DNA from: JAFDZO01 sp044226845
Lineage (GTDB): Bacteria > Bacteroidota > Ignavibacteria > Tepidaquicellales > Tepidaquicellaceae
Direction of reading: 5' to 3'
Length of the DNA: 64,000 bases
NCBI GenBank assembly: GCA_044226845.1
Contig: JBGAGG010000001.1
Location: forward strand, 432,558-496,557
Position numbers and translations under genes: made by a program. The notes under the pieces are model-generated. The model was not told the origin of the DNA, ran no database searches, and saw only the letters and a program-made list of their open reading frames with translations. This document shows positions 9,062-18,132 of the stretch, one piece after another. Numbering within the stretch: the stretch's first letter is position 1; the number at the start of each line of letters is the position of its first letter.

Positions 9062-9397
9062 TTATCTTATTTTTCTTACTTCTACACTTCCGGTCTCTCC
9101 ATCCAGAATAGGACAATTATCCGCTATTGCAAGGGCATCGTCATAATTTTCAACTTCAACAACTATATATCCTCCAAGCATTTCTTTCCCTTCCATATAA
9201 GGACCGTCAGTAACTATTTTTTTAATGCCCGCTATTGTTTTACCTGAGGTATCTAGACGGTTACCGCCCTTATATTTTCCGTCCTGAACTAAGCCGTTGA
9301 TCCAGTCCATCCATTTTTGAAACTGTGCCTGAATCTGTTCCGGCGAGGCGTCCGGAGCTGTATCTCTTCCTCTGAAGAGCAATAAAAATTGTTCCAT
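9062..9397 (-). CDS. YCII-related (DGPF) domain protein
   Basis: A 111-aa small alpha/beta protein of the YCII superfamily. The DGPF-type motif appears as 'TDGPYMEGKE' at about residues 63-72, with 'FLLLFRG' at the N-terminus and 'GGYIVVEVENYDDALAIADNCP'. DGPF proteins are the classical genetic partners and targets of ECF42 sigma factors; their biochemical function is unknown. It lies 10 bases downstream of the VOC gene and 11 bases upstream of the sigma gene, so the three form one operon. Confidence 0.9.
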   Translation of the reverse strand: MEQFLLLFRGRDTAPDASPEQIQAQFQKWMDWINGLVQDGKYKGGNRLDTSGKTIAGIKKIVTDGPYMEGKEMLGGYIVVEVENYDDALAIADNCPILDGETGSVEVRKIR

Positions 9398-9407
9398 TAT
9401 TTTTAAT

Positions 9408-9788
9408 TTATTTGTTTGAGTGCATGGCTACTTTATTTCCTTCAGTATCTGTAAAAAATGCCATAAAGCCAATTTCATCTGTAATTTTTGTTTTAGGCAT
9501 AACAACTTTTCCTCCTGCTTTTTCTACTTTGCCCAGAGCAATGTCTAGATCAGGATTCGCATTTAAATAAATTACAGCACCTTCTGCGCTTGGTTTATGC
9601 ATTGGGCTTTGAACTAAGGCTCCGCCAACTTTACCGCCTTCCATCCCGGCAGGAAAGAAAGCCATTGAGCCGCCCATTTCCATCTGAGGCATTTCAATTG
9701 AAAAAACTGTTTCGTAAAATTTTGTAGCTCGTTTGATATCAGAGGCGGGGATTTCAAACCAGTTAAGAGAGTTGTCTTTGTTTGTCAT
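9408..9788 (-). CDS. VOC superfamily (glyoxalase/bleomycin-resistance-type) protein
   Basis: A 126-aa protein with two beta-alpha-beta-beta-beta modules: 'LNWFEIPASDIKRATKFYETVF' and 'GKVEKAGGKVVMPKTKI...GFMAFFTDTEGNKVAMHS'. This resembles the small VOC proteins often annotated as glyoxalases. His/Glu metal positions are partly present (terminal 'VAMHS'), so a catalytic role is possible but unproven. It is the first gene of the ECF42 operon, preceded by a palindrome that may be an operator. Confidence 0.85.
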   Translation of the reverse strand: MTNKDNSLNWFEIPASDIKRATKFYETVFSIEMPQMEMGGSMAFFPAGMEGGKVGGALVQSPMHKPSAEGAVIYLNANPDLDIALGKVEKAGGKVVMPKTKITDEIGFMAFFTDTEGNKVAMHSNK

Positions 9789-9808
9789 TTTGTTAAAAGT
9801 TAAGTTTT

Positions 9809-9827
9809 TAAATCAATTGTTGATTTA
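9809..9827. promoter_or_regulatory. 8-bp-arm palindrome upstream of the ECF42 operon
   Basis: TAAATCAA (9809-9816), a TTG spacer, then TTGATTTA (9820-9827): a perfect inverted repeat ending 21 bases upstream of the VOC start codon. Its position suits an operator or promoter element, but no binding protein is known. Confidence 0.45.
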
Positions 9828-9930
9828 TACTTTAACAACGAATGAAATTTACAAAAGGGGACAGCCAAAAGAAAAATTATTAAAATCTTATTTCAATTTC
9901 TACGGAATAGAATGTCATTTTGTTAAGAAA

Positions 9931-9964
9931 AAAAAGCCGTTCAGAATTAAATGAACGGCTTTTT
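9931..9964 (-). terminator. Rho-independent terminator of the beta-barrel gene
   Basis: AAAGCCGTTC (9933-9942) pairs with GAACGGCTTT (9953-9962). On the minus strand a run of at least eight Ts follows. It lies 22 bases after the stop of the gene at 9986-10717. Confidence 0.85.
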
Positions 9965-9985
9965 ACGTCGTATTATAAAAAATTA

Positions 9986-10717
9986 TTAAAAAATTGCCAC
10001 GGTGATACCGATTTTAGCAGTTACTCCCAAAGTGTTCATGCTGCCTTCTAGGTCATCTGTATTATCGGCAGACCAAGTGGCAGGATTCAGCCCTCTGTTC
10101 ACTTCATAAAAATCTGAGCCGACTAAAGAAAATTTATAAAATGGTCTCACTTCTCCAAATATTATCACGGAAGGAAACAATAAATGTACGCCTACATAAG
10201 GTCCGATACCCATATTAATTGCGCTTTTTGCTTCCACTTTGCCAAACTCACCCGGTGAAGTATTTTTATTGTATATACGGGTAAATATTGTAGGCTTTAC
10301 GTTATCTACACTCATTGTGCCCCCAAGAAAACCGAAAAATGCGCCATCACTAAAAATTTCTTTACCTACGGATGCATTAAACTCAAAGCCGGATATTTCC
10401 ATATAGAGTTCTCTTATTTGCGTTGATGTTTCAGCCGTAACTGTGGACGACTTCAAATTTGGGATTTCAACTTCCAGACCGTATTCGCCAAAATTGTATC
10501 CTATACTATATACTAAGCCCGAGACTGAACTTACCTTATCCATATTTTTAGTAAGAATGGCTGTTCGTGTCTGATTATATCTGTCAATAACAAAATCCAA
10601 AGGTTTGAACGAACCCGAAGCTACCCTGTAGCCGATTGCAAAACTCTGAGAATGACCGGTTGAATAAAAAGTAGAAAATAGAATTACAGTGATGACAAGC
10701 AGTAGTGTTTTTTTCAT
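9986..10717 (-). CDS. Putative outer-membrane beta-barrel protein
   Basis: A 243-aa protein with a Sec signal peptide (about residues 1-23, ending 'GHSQS'). The rest is rich in alternating hydrophobic/aromatic strands ('SVSGLVYSIGYNFGEYGLEVEI', 'MGIGPYVGVHLLF', 'VTAKIGITVAIF') and ends in phenylalanine, as outer-membrane barrels do. Family not recognised. It may be a small porin-like or adhesion barrel. It is monocistronic, with its own terminator. Confidence 0.6.
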   Translation of the reverse strand: MKKTLLLVITVILFSTFYSTGHSQSFAIGYRVASGSFKPLDFVIDRYNQTRTAILTKNMDKVSSVSGLVYSIGYNFGEYGLEVEIPNLKSSTVTAETSTQIRELYMEISGFEFNASVGKEIFSDGAFFGFLGGTMSVDNVKPTIFTRIYNKNTSPGEFGKVEAKSAINMGIGPYVGVHLLFPSVIIFGEVRPFYKFSLVGSDFYEVNRGLNPATWSADNTDDLEGSMNTLGVTAKIGITVAIF

Positions 10718-10942
10718 GAAGTTTTGTGTTTTTTTTTTATCTAACTCAAAATGCTAAAAGAAGTTTCAAGAGCTTTGATTTTTTTTGAGTAAAAATTTGA
10801 AATAAATTTTAATGGAACTAAAATACCGAATTATTGTAGAACAAAAAACAAAACAAATATTCTTGCAAATTCTTTATATGAGTTTCAAAAGAAAGCATAA
10901 AGTAGTATTTTGAACTTCAATCATAAATTAAACCCAACTCAA

Positions 10943-11554
10943 ATGAAATCTCTGGCACTCCTTGTACTATTCTTGTTTTTAATCTCCGGCTGCGGAAAAA
11001 AGGAAGAAAAAACATCTACCACAGAATCGAAAGACAAAAAAACAACGGAATCTACAACTGACTCCAAAAAGAAAAAAGAAGTAAAAAAATCTTCAGAGCC
11101 CAAAAAAGAAATAAAAGCTGAAGTTCCTTCCGGCTGGACAAAACTGGAATCAAAAGACGGAAAAATGACATTTAACCTTCCATCTGACTGGACAATCACA
11201 GAAAATTCTTCAACCAAATTAGGAACAATGAGTCCTGATAAGTCTATGGGTTCAACAGCTGTTGTATTCGGAAACGATAAAATCTCAGCAGATGATTTAT
11301 TAGAAATGGCATTGGCAGATTTTGATTTTGAACCCGAAGGTGAAGCTCACTATGTACAAATCGGCGATATCGAAGCTTATTATGTAGGCGCAGTCGGAAA
11401 AATTAACGGTACGGAAATGTCTATGTTAATTATGTCTGCTATTGATGCAAGCACCAATGGAAATTACGTTGTTTACGCTTACACACCTACAGCAAATTAT
11501 AGTGCTAACGAAAAAACAATGGAAGAAATATTATTCAGTGTAGATTTTAAATAA
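10943..11554 (+). CDS. Lipoprotein of unknown function
   Basis: 203 aa when started at the ATG at 10943. A TTG at 10910 is also in frame but would put 11 polar residues before the signal peptide. Residues 1-17 are a lipoprotein signal ending in the lipobox 'LISGC', with Cys17 lipidated. A Lys/Ser/Thr/Glu-rich linker (about 18-60) follows. Then comes a globular domain beginning 'GWTKLESKDGKMTFNLPSDWTI', reminiscent of PsbP-like or DUF1795-type folds. Probably on the periplasmic side of a membrane. No recognised partners nearby. Confidence 0.75.
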   Translation: MKSLALLVLFLFLISGCGKKEEKTSTTESKDKKTTESTTDSKKKKEVKKSSEPKKEIKAEVPSGWTKLESKDGKMTFNLPSDWTITENSSTKLGTMSPDKSMGSTAVVFGNDKISADDLLEMALADFDFEPEGEAHYVQIGDIEAYYVGAVGKINGTEMSMLIMSAIDASTNGNYVVYAYTPTANYSANEKTMEEILFSVDFK

Positions 11555-11580
11555 TCTTTGACCAGGTTTTATTACAAAAC

Positions 11581-11608
11581 AAAAAGGGAGCTCTTCGCTC
11601 CCTTTTTT
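11581..11608. terminator. Bidirectional terminator
   Basis: GGGAGC (11586-11591) pairs with GCTCCC (11597-11602), flanked by AAAAA and TTTTTT. It lies between the convergent lipoprotein gene and the T9SS cargo gene. Confidence 0.9.
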
Positions 11609-11634
11609 GTTTATACAAATTATATCTTTATAAA

Positions 11635-13548
11635 TTATTTTACTAAAAGCATTCTTTTGGTATCGGTAAATCCGTTTGTTGTAAGTGTGTAGAAATAAAC
11701 ACCGCTTGTTAAAGCTGAAGCGTTAAAATCAACGCTGTAGCTGCCAGGTGTTAAATCGTTATTTACAAGCTGCTGTATTTCTCTTCCGAGAATGTCGTAT
11801 ACAGAAAGCCTTACAAATGAATTTACAGGAATGCTGAAGTTAATCATTGTAGCAGGATTGAATGGATTTGGATAGTTCTGTGACAATGAGAATCTTTCAG
11901 GAATGCCTGTATTGTTATTAACCACACCGACCGAAGGGTTCTTAACAACTGCTCTTATCATCGGATCATTTGTTGAACCGTTTCTGTAAGGAGCATAAGA
12001 GCCGCCTAAACCTTCGTAACTTCTGTTTGAAATTGGAGCAGTAATATCTTCTCCGATCTGAATGCTTTCACCGTTCATTACCCATGATACATAAAATCCG
12101 CCGCTGTTAACTGTAATACCGCCCGGAACAACTACATTTGTAAAGGCAGTTGTGCTTGTCGGAGTAATAGCTGACGAAGTATATAGATCTGTACCAGGTA
12201 AACCACCTATTCCATCGTCGTCAATAATTTTTGCAAAGAATGAAACATTATTTGTATTAGCTGCGATAAAGAATCTCAATGTGTCAATTCTTGCAGGATA
12301 TACAGGTGGTACAAAATACATTGCTACTGCACCTGTACCGCCTGACCATGATATACCGCCTGTGTTTGTTCCGTTATCATAGGCAAGTGTCAGCCACGGT
12401 GAAGTACGTGATACTACGTTCAGTTCAAGATTTTTTACGTTATTACTTGGCACTGCATCTCCTGTAAGAAGTGTTGTAACTGTTACAGTATATTTACCTG
12501 CAGTTGTCGGTATAAATTTCTTTGTAAAAGTTACAAGTGTATCTGTTTCTGCATTTAGTGAAGGAACAACAACTGAATCTGTCATTACTGTAACATTGGT
12601 AGCATTCTTTACTGCCAGACTTGTAATGAAAGTTCCGCCTGTAGTAACATTACCTGTGTTGGCAACTCTTGACCTGATTGTTAATGTATCATTTGTCAGT
12701 TTGAATATACCGCCTGTAGTTGCATTATCTACCCATGAAACTGCAGCATCTTTTACAGAAAAAGTTGTTGATCTTGGATAGTAATACTTTAATGCCATGT
12801 TATTGGTGATAGGAGTTGGTCCCACACCTGAATATCTTTGTAAACCAACATTACCTGTGATATTTTCGATACCCAATACAAGCGCATTTCCTGTGCCAGG
12901 AGGCTGTAAACTTCCGGCAATATTTTTATACATTACGGAAATAGACGAATCTGATTTTGTAAGAATTATCTGAAATGTATGGCTGCCGTTGTATCCCGGT
13001 GCTGCCTGCTGCCATAGCGGAACATCATAATAACTGATGATAACGCTATCAACATTATTTCTGTATATGTAACATTTTCCAGGCTGAGCAGTTGTACCGA
13101 AGATCAAATCTGCTCCGTAACCTGCAATGTAATTGTTAGGAACGGTTGGAAGCGGAATTGTCGGGAAGCCTGAATTTAACGGGCTTGTGTTTACATCTGA
13201 ACCTGATTCCAATAGCAAATAACCGTTGGAGCCGATTCTTAATCTTGAGACATTATAATAATAATATCTGAAATTGAAACCTAATTGAAAAGGTCCTACG
13301 TTGTTATCATCGCTAAGACCTGTAACTCTTTGCCAGTTCGAAGCCGGTCCTGAGGTAGTATCTCTAAAGAGATATGACGGTCCACCTGCATCTGTATTAT
13401 CTTTCCATCTGTAACCGTAAGCATCAGGAGTGGCAGAGCTATCAACGTTAGAACCGTTGCCCGTGCCTTTTTTTGTATCTGCGCTTGCAGTCAAAAATGG
13501 TAAGACAAAACAAAGTGCAAATAAGAACATTGTTGTTTTTTTTCTCAT
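11635..13548 (-). CDS. Secreted T9SS cargo protein with CARDB-like beta domain
   Basis: 637 aa from the ATG at 13546-13548; an upstream in-frame ATG at 13602 would add 18 residues before the signal peptide and is less likely. The signal peptide begins 'MRKKTTMFLFALCF'. Residues about 30-270 form a beta-rich domain seen in secreted Ignavibacteria proteins. Around 280-390 is a CARDB-like region ('TGNVTTGGTFITSLAVKN' and 'AGKYTVTVTTLL'). The C-terminus is a T9SS type A sorting domain ('SLSQNYPNPFNPATM', 'LSVYDILGREI', 'GVYFYTL'). Surface or extracellular; function unknown. Confidence 0.85.
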   Translation of the reverse strand: MRKKTTMFLFALCFVLPFLTASADTKKGTGNGSNVDSSATPDAYGYRWKDNTDAGGPSYLFRDTTSGPASNWQRVTGLSDDNNVGPFQLGFNFRYYYYNVSRLRIGSNGYLLLESGSDVNTSPLNSGFPTIPLPTVPNNYIAGYGADLIFGTTAQPGKCYIYRNNVDSVIISYYDVPLWQQAAPGYNGSHTFQIILTKSDSSISVMYKNIAGSLQPPGTGNALVLGIENITGNVGLQRYSGVGPTPITNNMALKYYYPRSTTFSVKDAAVSWVDNATTGGIFKLTNDTLTIRSRVANTGNVTTGGTFITSLAVKNATNVTVMTDSVVVPSLNAETDTLVTFTKKFIPTTAGKYTVTVTTLLTGDAVPSNNVKNLELNVVSRTSPWLTLAYDNGTNTGGISWSGGTGAVAMYFVPPVYPARIDTLRFFIAANTNNVSFFAKIIDDDGIGGLPGTDLYTSSAITPTSTTAFTNVVVPGGITVNSGGFYVSWVMNGESIQIGEDITAPISNRSYEGLGGSYAPYRNGSTNDPMIRAVVKNPSVGVVNNNTGIPERFSLSQNYPNPFNPATMINFSIPVNSFVRLSVYDILGREIQQLVNNDLTPGSYSVDFNASALTSGVYFYTLTTNGFTDTKRMLLVK

Positions 13549-13703
13549 AGTTTTAAGTTTATTTTTTTGAGAATATTGTGAATTATTATAAAATTTTAAC
13601 ACTAGAATTTATTTATTAATGTTATGTAATTTTCCATATTCTAATAATTTTATCAAGGGGAAAACACATAAGATTTTATCTACTTTTTTCAGAATTTTGA
13701 AAT

Positions 13704-13732
13704 AAAAAGAGGGAGCATGACTCCCTCTTTTT
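13704..13732 (-). terminator. Rho-independent terminator
   Basis: AAAAAGAGGGAG (13704-13715) pairs perfectly with CTCCCTCTTTTT (13721-13732) around a 5-base loop. It lies 24 bases after the stop of the kelch-like T9SS gene on the minus strand. Confidence 0.9.
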
Positions 13733-13755
13733 AAACAAATACACAAAAAATAAAA

Positions 13756-15591
13756 TTACTTCATCAATAATAATTTTTTAGTATCTGTAAATTTACCAGC
13801 TGTTATTCTGTAGAAATATGTCCCGCTGGATAAATAAGATAAATTTAAATCCAGTGTATGCCTGCCTGACTCAAATGTACCATTAGCTAAGACGGCGACT
13901 TCTTTTCCGAGTATATCATATAATCTCAAATCTACAAATTCACCCTTAGGTAAAGCAAATTCAATTCTTGTTGAAGGGTTGAATGGATTCGGATAATTTT
14001 GAGATAACGAATATATGTCCGGTACATTGCTTATCGGATTACCTGTTCCGGTTATAGTTCCGCAGCCGGTGATAACCATGGGATTAACTGCAACAGTTGT
14101 GAATCCACCCGGTTGAAATATTCTTACAGTATCATTTATACATTTGATTGTAACAGCATTCATTATGTTCGATACAGCACCAGGATTTGAAAGAATAGCT
14201 GTTTTCCATACATTGCCGTTTACATTATACCTGTATACTTTGTCATTTTTAACAGATGTTGTATTTGTGTCTCCTCCGACTAAGAATGAATAAGAGTCAT
14301 AACCAACGCCTGCCGGACGGCTAAGAGCAATAGGCGCATCTGCACCGGGAGCCCAGGTAAGAAGTGAAGCATTTGCTCCTGGTGTTCCCACAAAAGTTGT
14401 TTTTAAATATACCGTGTTAAATCCGCAAGTCATTACAATTTTTCCATCTGCCATGCTTAATGCGAAAGTTCTTCTTCCTTGTCCTGATGGTAATGAGTTT
14501 GCTATAGTACCCCATGTATCTGAGCCTATTCTGTAATAGTGAACAGCAAGATTAGTACCTGCCCCCGTATAAGGGCCGCCTACCACATAAATTACACTAT
14601 CACCCCAGCTTACTGAGCCGTGAGCCGATAATGCAGCCGGTAATGGAGCCATTGCAGTCCAGACACCTGTTGCAGGGTCATAACGCTGTACATTTGTTGA
14701 ACCTGTAGTTGCTGTAGCTCCGCCGCCAATAAGGTATAATTTTCCGCCTACGGCATTCATTGATGCTGCTGCTACACCAACTAAGCACGGCACACCTGTT
14801 GACCAGCCGCTGCCATGTACATAACGGTAAACTGTTGTAGCTCCTGCGCCTGTTGAAGTCGGAGCCTGTACATACATTGTATCACCAATCCATGCAGCTG
14901 CATGAAAATATGTTGCAGCAGGAAGAGTCGGATATGTACCAATAGGACACCATGTGCTTGCGAACTTATTGCAAATTGTAGGACCTGAAGAAACATTGAT
15001 ACCCATGTGAGGCACTGTACCGCTCTGCTGTCCCCATACAAACGGGCAAGCTCCCGAAGTTAAAGAAGTGTTTCTTCTGTTGCCGGCATTAGTTGTTGTA
15101 CCGGTACTGAATCCGGTAGCGCCCGGCGCGCCGCATTGATTTACTTCAACAATTAAACTTTGAGTCGGATCATATGGAAATGGTGTATCCAGTGTAATTG
15201 TCATCCATTCATTTGCTACGCCTCCCAACGAGACGGAAGCTCTGGTATAAACAGTAGTCATAGGTCCTGAATACCAAACCCCTGTGGCAAATGTAGTAAG
15301 ACCTGAGGCTTGTCCCATTTTAATGTAAGCATTTGTATATGTGTATGGACCTAAGTTTGCAGCCAATCTGAACGACACGGCTGTAATATTTCCTGCCGGT
15401 GCCGGAGCAGGCTGTGCAAAATCTCCGGGGAGAAATAATACCTGAATCTCTTTACCGCCGGGAATATTAAACGGAAAAGAGTTAGTATTACCCGTAGTAT
15501 TGTAATTGTAATACTGCGGAGTTTGAGAAAAAATAAGTTGAGATACAGATAAGAAAAGTACCAATACAAACAGTTGGAAAAGATGTTTCAT
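13756..15591 (-). CDS. Secreted kelch-repeat-like protein with T9SS sorting domain
   Basis: A 611-aa protein. Signal peptide at 1-22, then a jelly-roll-like domain (about 25-200). About 210-500 is a kelch-type beta-propeller, with 'AAWIGDTMYVQAP', 'VGGKLYLIGGG', 'WGDSVIYVVGG' and 'DSYSFLVGGDTN' blades. The T9SS type A sorting domain at the end has 'SLSQNYPNPFNPST' and 'LRLYDILGKEV'. The ATG at 15591 is preceded by a clear GGAGG ribosome-binding site (about 15597-15602 on the minus strand), which is unusual in this group. Probably surface-exposed; function unknown. Confidence 0.88.
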   Translation of the reverse strand: MKHLFQLFVLVLFLSVSQLIFSQTPQYYNYNTTGNTNSFPFNIPGGKEIQVLFLPGDFAQPAPAPAGNITAVSFRLAANLGPYTYTNAYIKMGQASGLTTFATGVWYSGPMTTVYTRASVSLGGVANEWMTITLDTPFPYDPTQSLIVEVNQCGAPGATGFSTGTTTNAGNRRNTSLTSGACPFVWGQQSGTVPHMGINVSSGPTICNKFASTWCPIGTYPTLPAATYFHAAAWIGDTMYVQAPTSTGAGATTVYRYVHGSGWSTGVPCLVGVAAASMNAVGGKLYLIGGGATATTGSTNVQRYDPATGVWTAMAPLPAALSAHGSVSWGDSVIYVVGGPYTGAGTNLAVHYYRIGSDTWGTIANSLPSGQGRRTFALSMADGKIVMTCGFNTVYLKTTFVGTPGANASLLTWAPGADAPIALSRPAGVGYDSYSFLVGGDTNTTSVKNDKVYRYNVNGNVWKTAILSNPGAVSNIMNAVTIKCINDTVRIFQPGGFTTVAVNPMVITGCGTITGTGNPISNVPDIYSLSQNYPNPFNPSTRIEFALPKGEFVDLRLYDILGKEVAVLANGTFESGRHTLDLNLSYLSSGTYFYRITAGKFTDTKKLLLMK

Positions 15592-15769
15592 TTTTACCTC
15601 CGTTTAGAGTTATTAAAATAGAAACTTCAGTGAATCAACAGTGTAAGTAGGGGTGAATTATCAACGTTAGATATTTTGTTTTTCAAATCAAAGGTAAAAA
15701 TTCAGAGGCAGCTCCATAATGATAAAAACAAATATTGAATCTGGAAGAATAAAGAGTTAAGTTTTCAAA

Positions 15770-16396
15770 ATGAATTTCTTAAGAAAGCACTGGTTTGATA
15801 TCGGATTTTTATTAGGCTGCTCTACCGCATTTTACATTATTCTTAACGGAGATTCATTTTCTCCTCTGAAGTTTATACTCTGGTTCAACTTTGCTTCCTT
15901 ATTCTTCCATCAGTTTGAAGAATACAGATTCCCGGGTTATTTTCCGGGAATGCTTAACACAGTATTGTTCAAAAGTAATTATCCGGAAAGATATCCTCTT
16001 AATACAAACTCTGCCTTAATTGTAAACGTTGCGCTTGGATGGCTTGTTTATTTTCTGGCAGTTCTCATAGGAGAAAAGTACATTTGGTTCGCTATTGGCG
16101 TTACGTTAATTTCGGTTGGTAATTTTTTCGCCCATACAATTATATTTAATGTAAAGGCGAAGAAATTTTATAATCCGGGCTTAATGACTTCTGTAATATT
16201 ATTTTTACCCGGAGCAGGTTACTTTTTTTATCTCATTATCCACAACCATATTGCATCAGTTGCTGATTATATAATTGGCGGAGTGCTGGGATTCTTATTC
16301 AATTACTTCGGAATAATCAAAATAATCGATTGGATGAAGGATGAAAACACTAAATACACCTTTCCTCCGCGCTGCCTTCCGCCCGGTAAAAATTAA
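15770..16396 (+). CDS. HXXEE domain integral membrane protein
   Basis: A 208-aa protein with about five or six hydrophobic segments. The motif 'FFHQFEEYRFPG' at about residues 43-54 fits the HXXEE family named for this motif, whose function is unknown. The His and Glu residues suggest metal binding or proton chemistry in the membrane. Its stop codon overlaps the stop of the convergent epimerase gene by three bases. Confidence 0.8.
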   Translation: MNFLRKHWFDIGFLLGCSTAFYIILNGDSFSPLKFILWFNFASLFFHQFEEYRFPGYFPGMLNTVLFKSNYPERYPLNTNSALIVNVALGWLVYFLAVLIGEKYIWFAIGVTLISVGNFFAHTIIFNVKAKKFYNPGLMTSVILFLPGAGYFFYLIIHNHIASVADYIIGGVLGFLFNYFGIIKIIDWMKDENTKYTFPPRCLPPGKN

Positions 16397-17385
16397 TTTT
16401 TTGCTATAAGCTCCTTTTCCCTTTCAATGCTTAGTCCGTACTTAGGCACAGGCCATCCTCTTTCTTCATAGAAGGGAATCGTATCTTTTACAGACTGCTC
16501 GAACGAATGAAACTCAGGCTTAAAATCTTCATGAGCTTTTTTCATATCGAATATAAAATCCATCGGCCCCAGCCACATTGCAAGATCCATCCAGTGATGA
16601 ACTTCGTTCTCTTCAAAAAACGAATCAGGCTTTACTACCAGTTCAGGATTTGTCCCGACCAATTTTGTACACGTATTCACTACATCAAAAATACTCACAG
16701 GCTCGTGCGTAACAGCATTGTAAATTTTTCTGTGGCTATCAGCATCGATAGCTTTTATTATCATGTGAGCAAAGTCAGGAGCAAAAGTATTTTGTGTTAG
16801 CGAGCTTGCTGATTCAGGCATTAGAATTTTATCCTGTGTCTTCGCTCTGTACAGCCAGCAATAGAATCTGTCCGTCGGGTCGTACTTGCCGCATATCAAT
16901 GCCGGTCTGAATATAACAGCATCAAGCCAGTCCTTGCTTAGTATAACTCTTTCACATTCGGCTTTGTTATGACCGTAGAATTGCAAGTCCTTGCTGTCTC
17001 GTTGTTCATCGGTGCAGCCGTATACAGGAAAATCATCTTCTCCTATAGGTCCCGGATTATTTGCCGCTTCTTCAAAATTATAAACTGAGCATGTTGATAT
17101 GAAAATATATCTGCCGATATTACCTTTAAGAGCTTCAAGTGTGTTATCGATATTAGTCGGATACATTCCTGCAAAATCTATTACGCAGTCAAACTTCAAT
17201 CCTTTCAGCTTTTGTATGTCATCGGTCAGCCTGTCGCCTTCGATATGTTTTACATTCGGGAAAATGCCGGGATTTCTTTTTCCCCTGTTGAAAAGAGTTA
17301 CGTCATAGTCAGGATTTACTGAGAGGGTTTCAGTTACCATTCTTCCGACGAAACCTGTACCGCCGATAATTAAGATTTTCTTCAT
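16393..17385 (-). CDS. NAD-dependent epimerase/dehydratase (atypical SDR)
   Basis: A 330-aa Rossmann protein with the nucleotide motif 'IIGGTGFVG' at residues 6-14 and 'LFNRGKR' after the second strand, which often marks NADP preference. The active-site pattern around 'FISTCSVYNF' and 'FYGHNKAECE' is a variant of the usual Ser/Tyr-x-x-x-Lys triad: Tyr is followed by Gly-His-Asn-Lys. It resembles extended SDRs annotated as UDP-glucose 4-epimerase or CSP41-like proteins. Substrate unknown. Single gene. Confidence 0.8.
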   Translation of the reverse strand: MKKILIIGGTGFVGRMVTETLSVNPDYDVTLFNRGKRNPGIFPNVKHIEGDRLTDDIQKLKGLKFDCVIDFAGMYPTNIDNTLEALKGNIGRYIFISTCSVYNFEEAANNPGPIGEDDFPVYGCTDEQRDSKDLQFYGHNKAECERVILSKDWLDAVIFRPALICGKYDPTDRFYCWLYRAKTQDKILMPESASSLTQNTFAPDFAHMIIKAIDADSHRKIYNAVTHEPVSIFDVVNTCTKLVGTNPELVVKPDSFFEENEVHHWMDLAMWLGPMDFIFDMKKAHEDFKPEFHSFEQSVKDTIPFYEERGWPVPKYGLSIEREKELIAKN

Positions 17386-17475
17386 TAATAATGATGTTTA
17401 TGTGTAAGAATTAATACGGCATTAAATTGTAAAAGTTATCATAAGAGCTTATGTATTAATACCGGATTTAAGAGT

Positions 17476-17850
17476 GTAACAAAAAAGTAACATTTTGTTC
17501 CCGTCATTTAAAATCGTTTACAAAATTTTTCAGATTATGATGAATTTTTGACGGGTTTTGTTTTCATCGTTGTTGTTTTTACAATACCGGCAAATTTTGT
17601 TACTCAACACTGATGAATTTTACTTCCGACTTTCCCGCTTAATATTCCAATGTCACAAAAAAGTAACATTTTGTTCTATCATTTAAAATGCTTCACAAAA
17701 ATTTCTGGTAATGATGAATTTTTGACGGGTTTTGTGTTCATCGTTGTTGTTTTTTCAATCTTGATAAATTTATATTTCTCATCACTGATGAATTTCCCTT
17801 GTCATCTTAATATTTTCATCGTAATAAAAAGTAACATTTCTACCGTTTGA
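17476..17850 (+). repeat. Tandem copies of a dispersed intergenic repeat (23-bp identical core)
   Basis: Two full units (17476-17651 and 17652-17820) and a partial third beginning at 17821. Each unit begins with a 'GT(A/C)ACAAAAAAGTAACATTTTGTT' hairpin-capable block and carries the identical core GATGAATTTTTGACGGGTTTTGT (at 17539 and 17713), then TTCATCGTTGTTGT. A further copy of the core is at 39613-39635. No confident gene is present. A short plus-strand frame reads DEFLTGFV in all three copies, but its flanks do not align as protein. Confidence 0.8.
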
Positions 17851-18132
17851 ATATTTTTATTTAAAACTAAAGAAATGGGATTTTTCCCAAAGCTAATTTA
17901 ATTATACTTTTTAAAATAAAAAATAAATTTATCTCATAAGTACTAATAGGGAGATTTTTTTATTTAGGTATTGACAGGTTCTGTAAATGAGCAATTAACG
18001 AATTAACGATTAGTTATGAACAATTGTCTTCAAGTGACGGCAATTATTCTACGCTTTGGCGGGATGCATAAACAGGCACTAACAATGCCAGAAAATTTCT
18101 AGTTCACTGCAAATTGCTAATTGTTAATCCAA
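17851..18132. other. Intergenic tail after the repeats
   Basis: Together with the repeat this completes the roughly 750-bp gap before the pentapeptide gene. A short GGGATTTTTCCC hairpin lies near 17877-17888. AATTAACGAATTAACGATTAG (about 17992-18012) is loosely complementary to AATTGCTAATTGTTAAT near 18110-18128, giving a weak imperfect inverted repeat. No gene was seen. Confidence 0.4.

Noticed and set aside
17650..17850. 66-codon ORF containing DEFLTGFV
   Set aside because: The shared peptide lies only in the DNA-identical repeat core; flanking residues do not align between copies, so it is probably not a gene.
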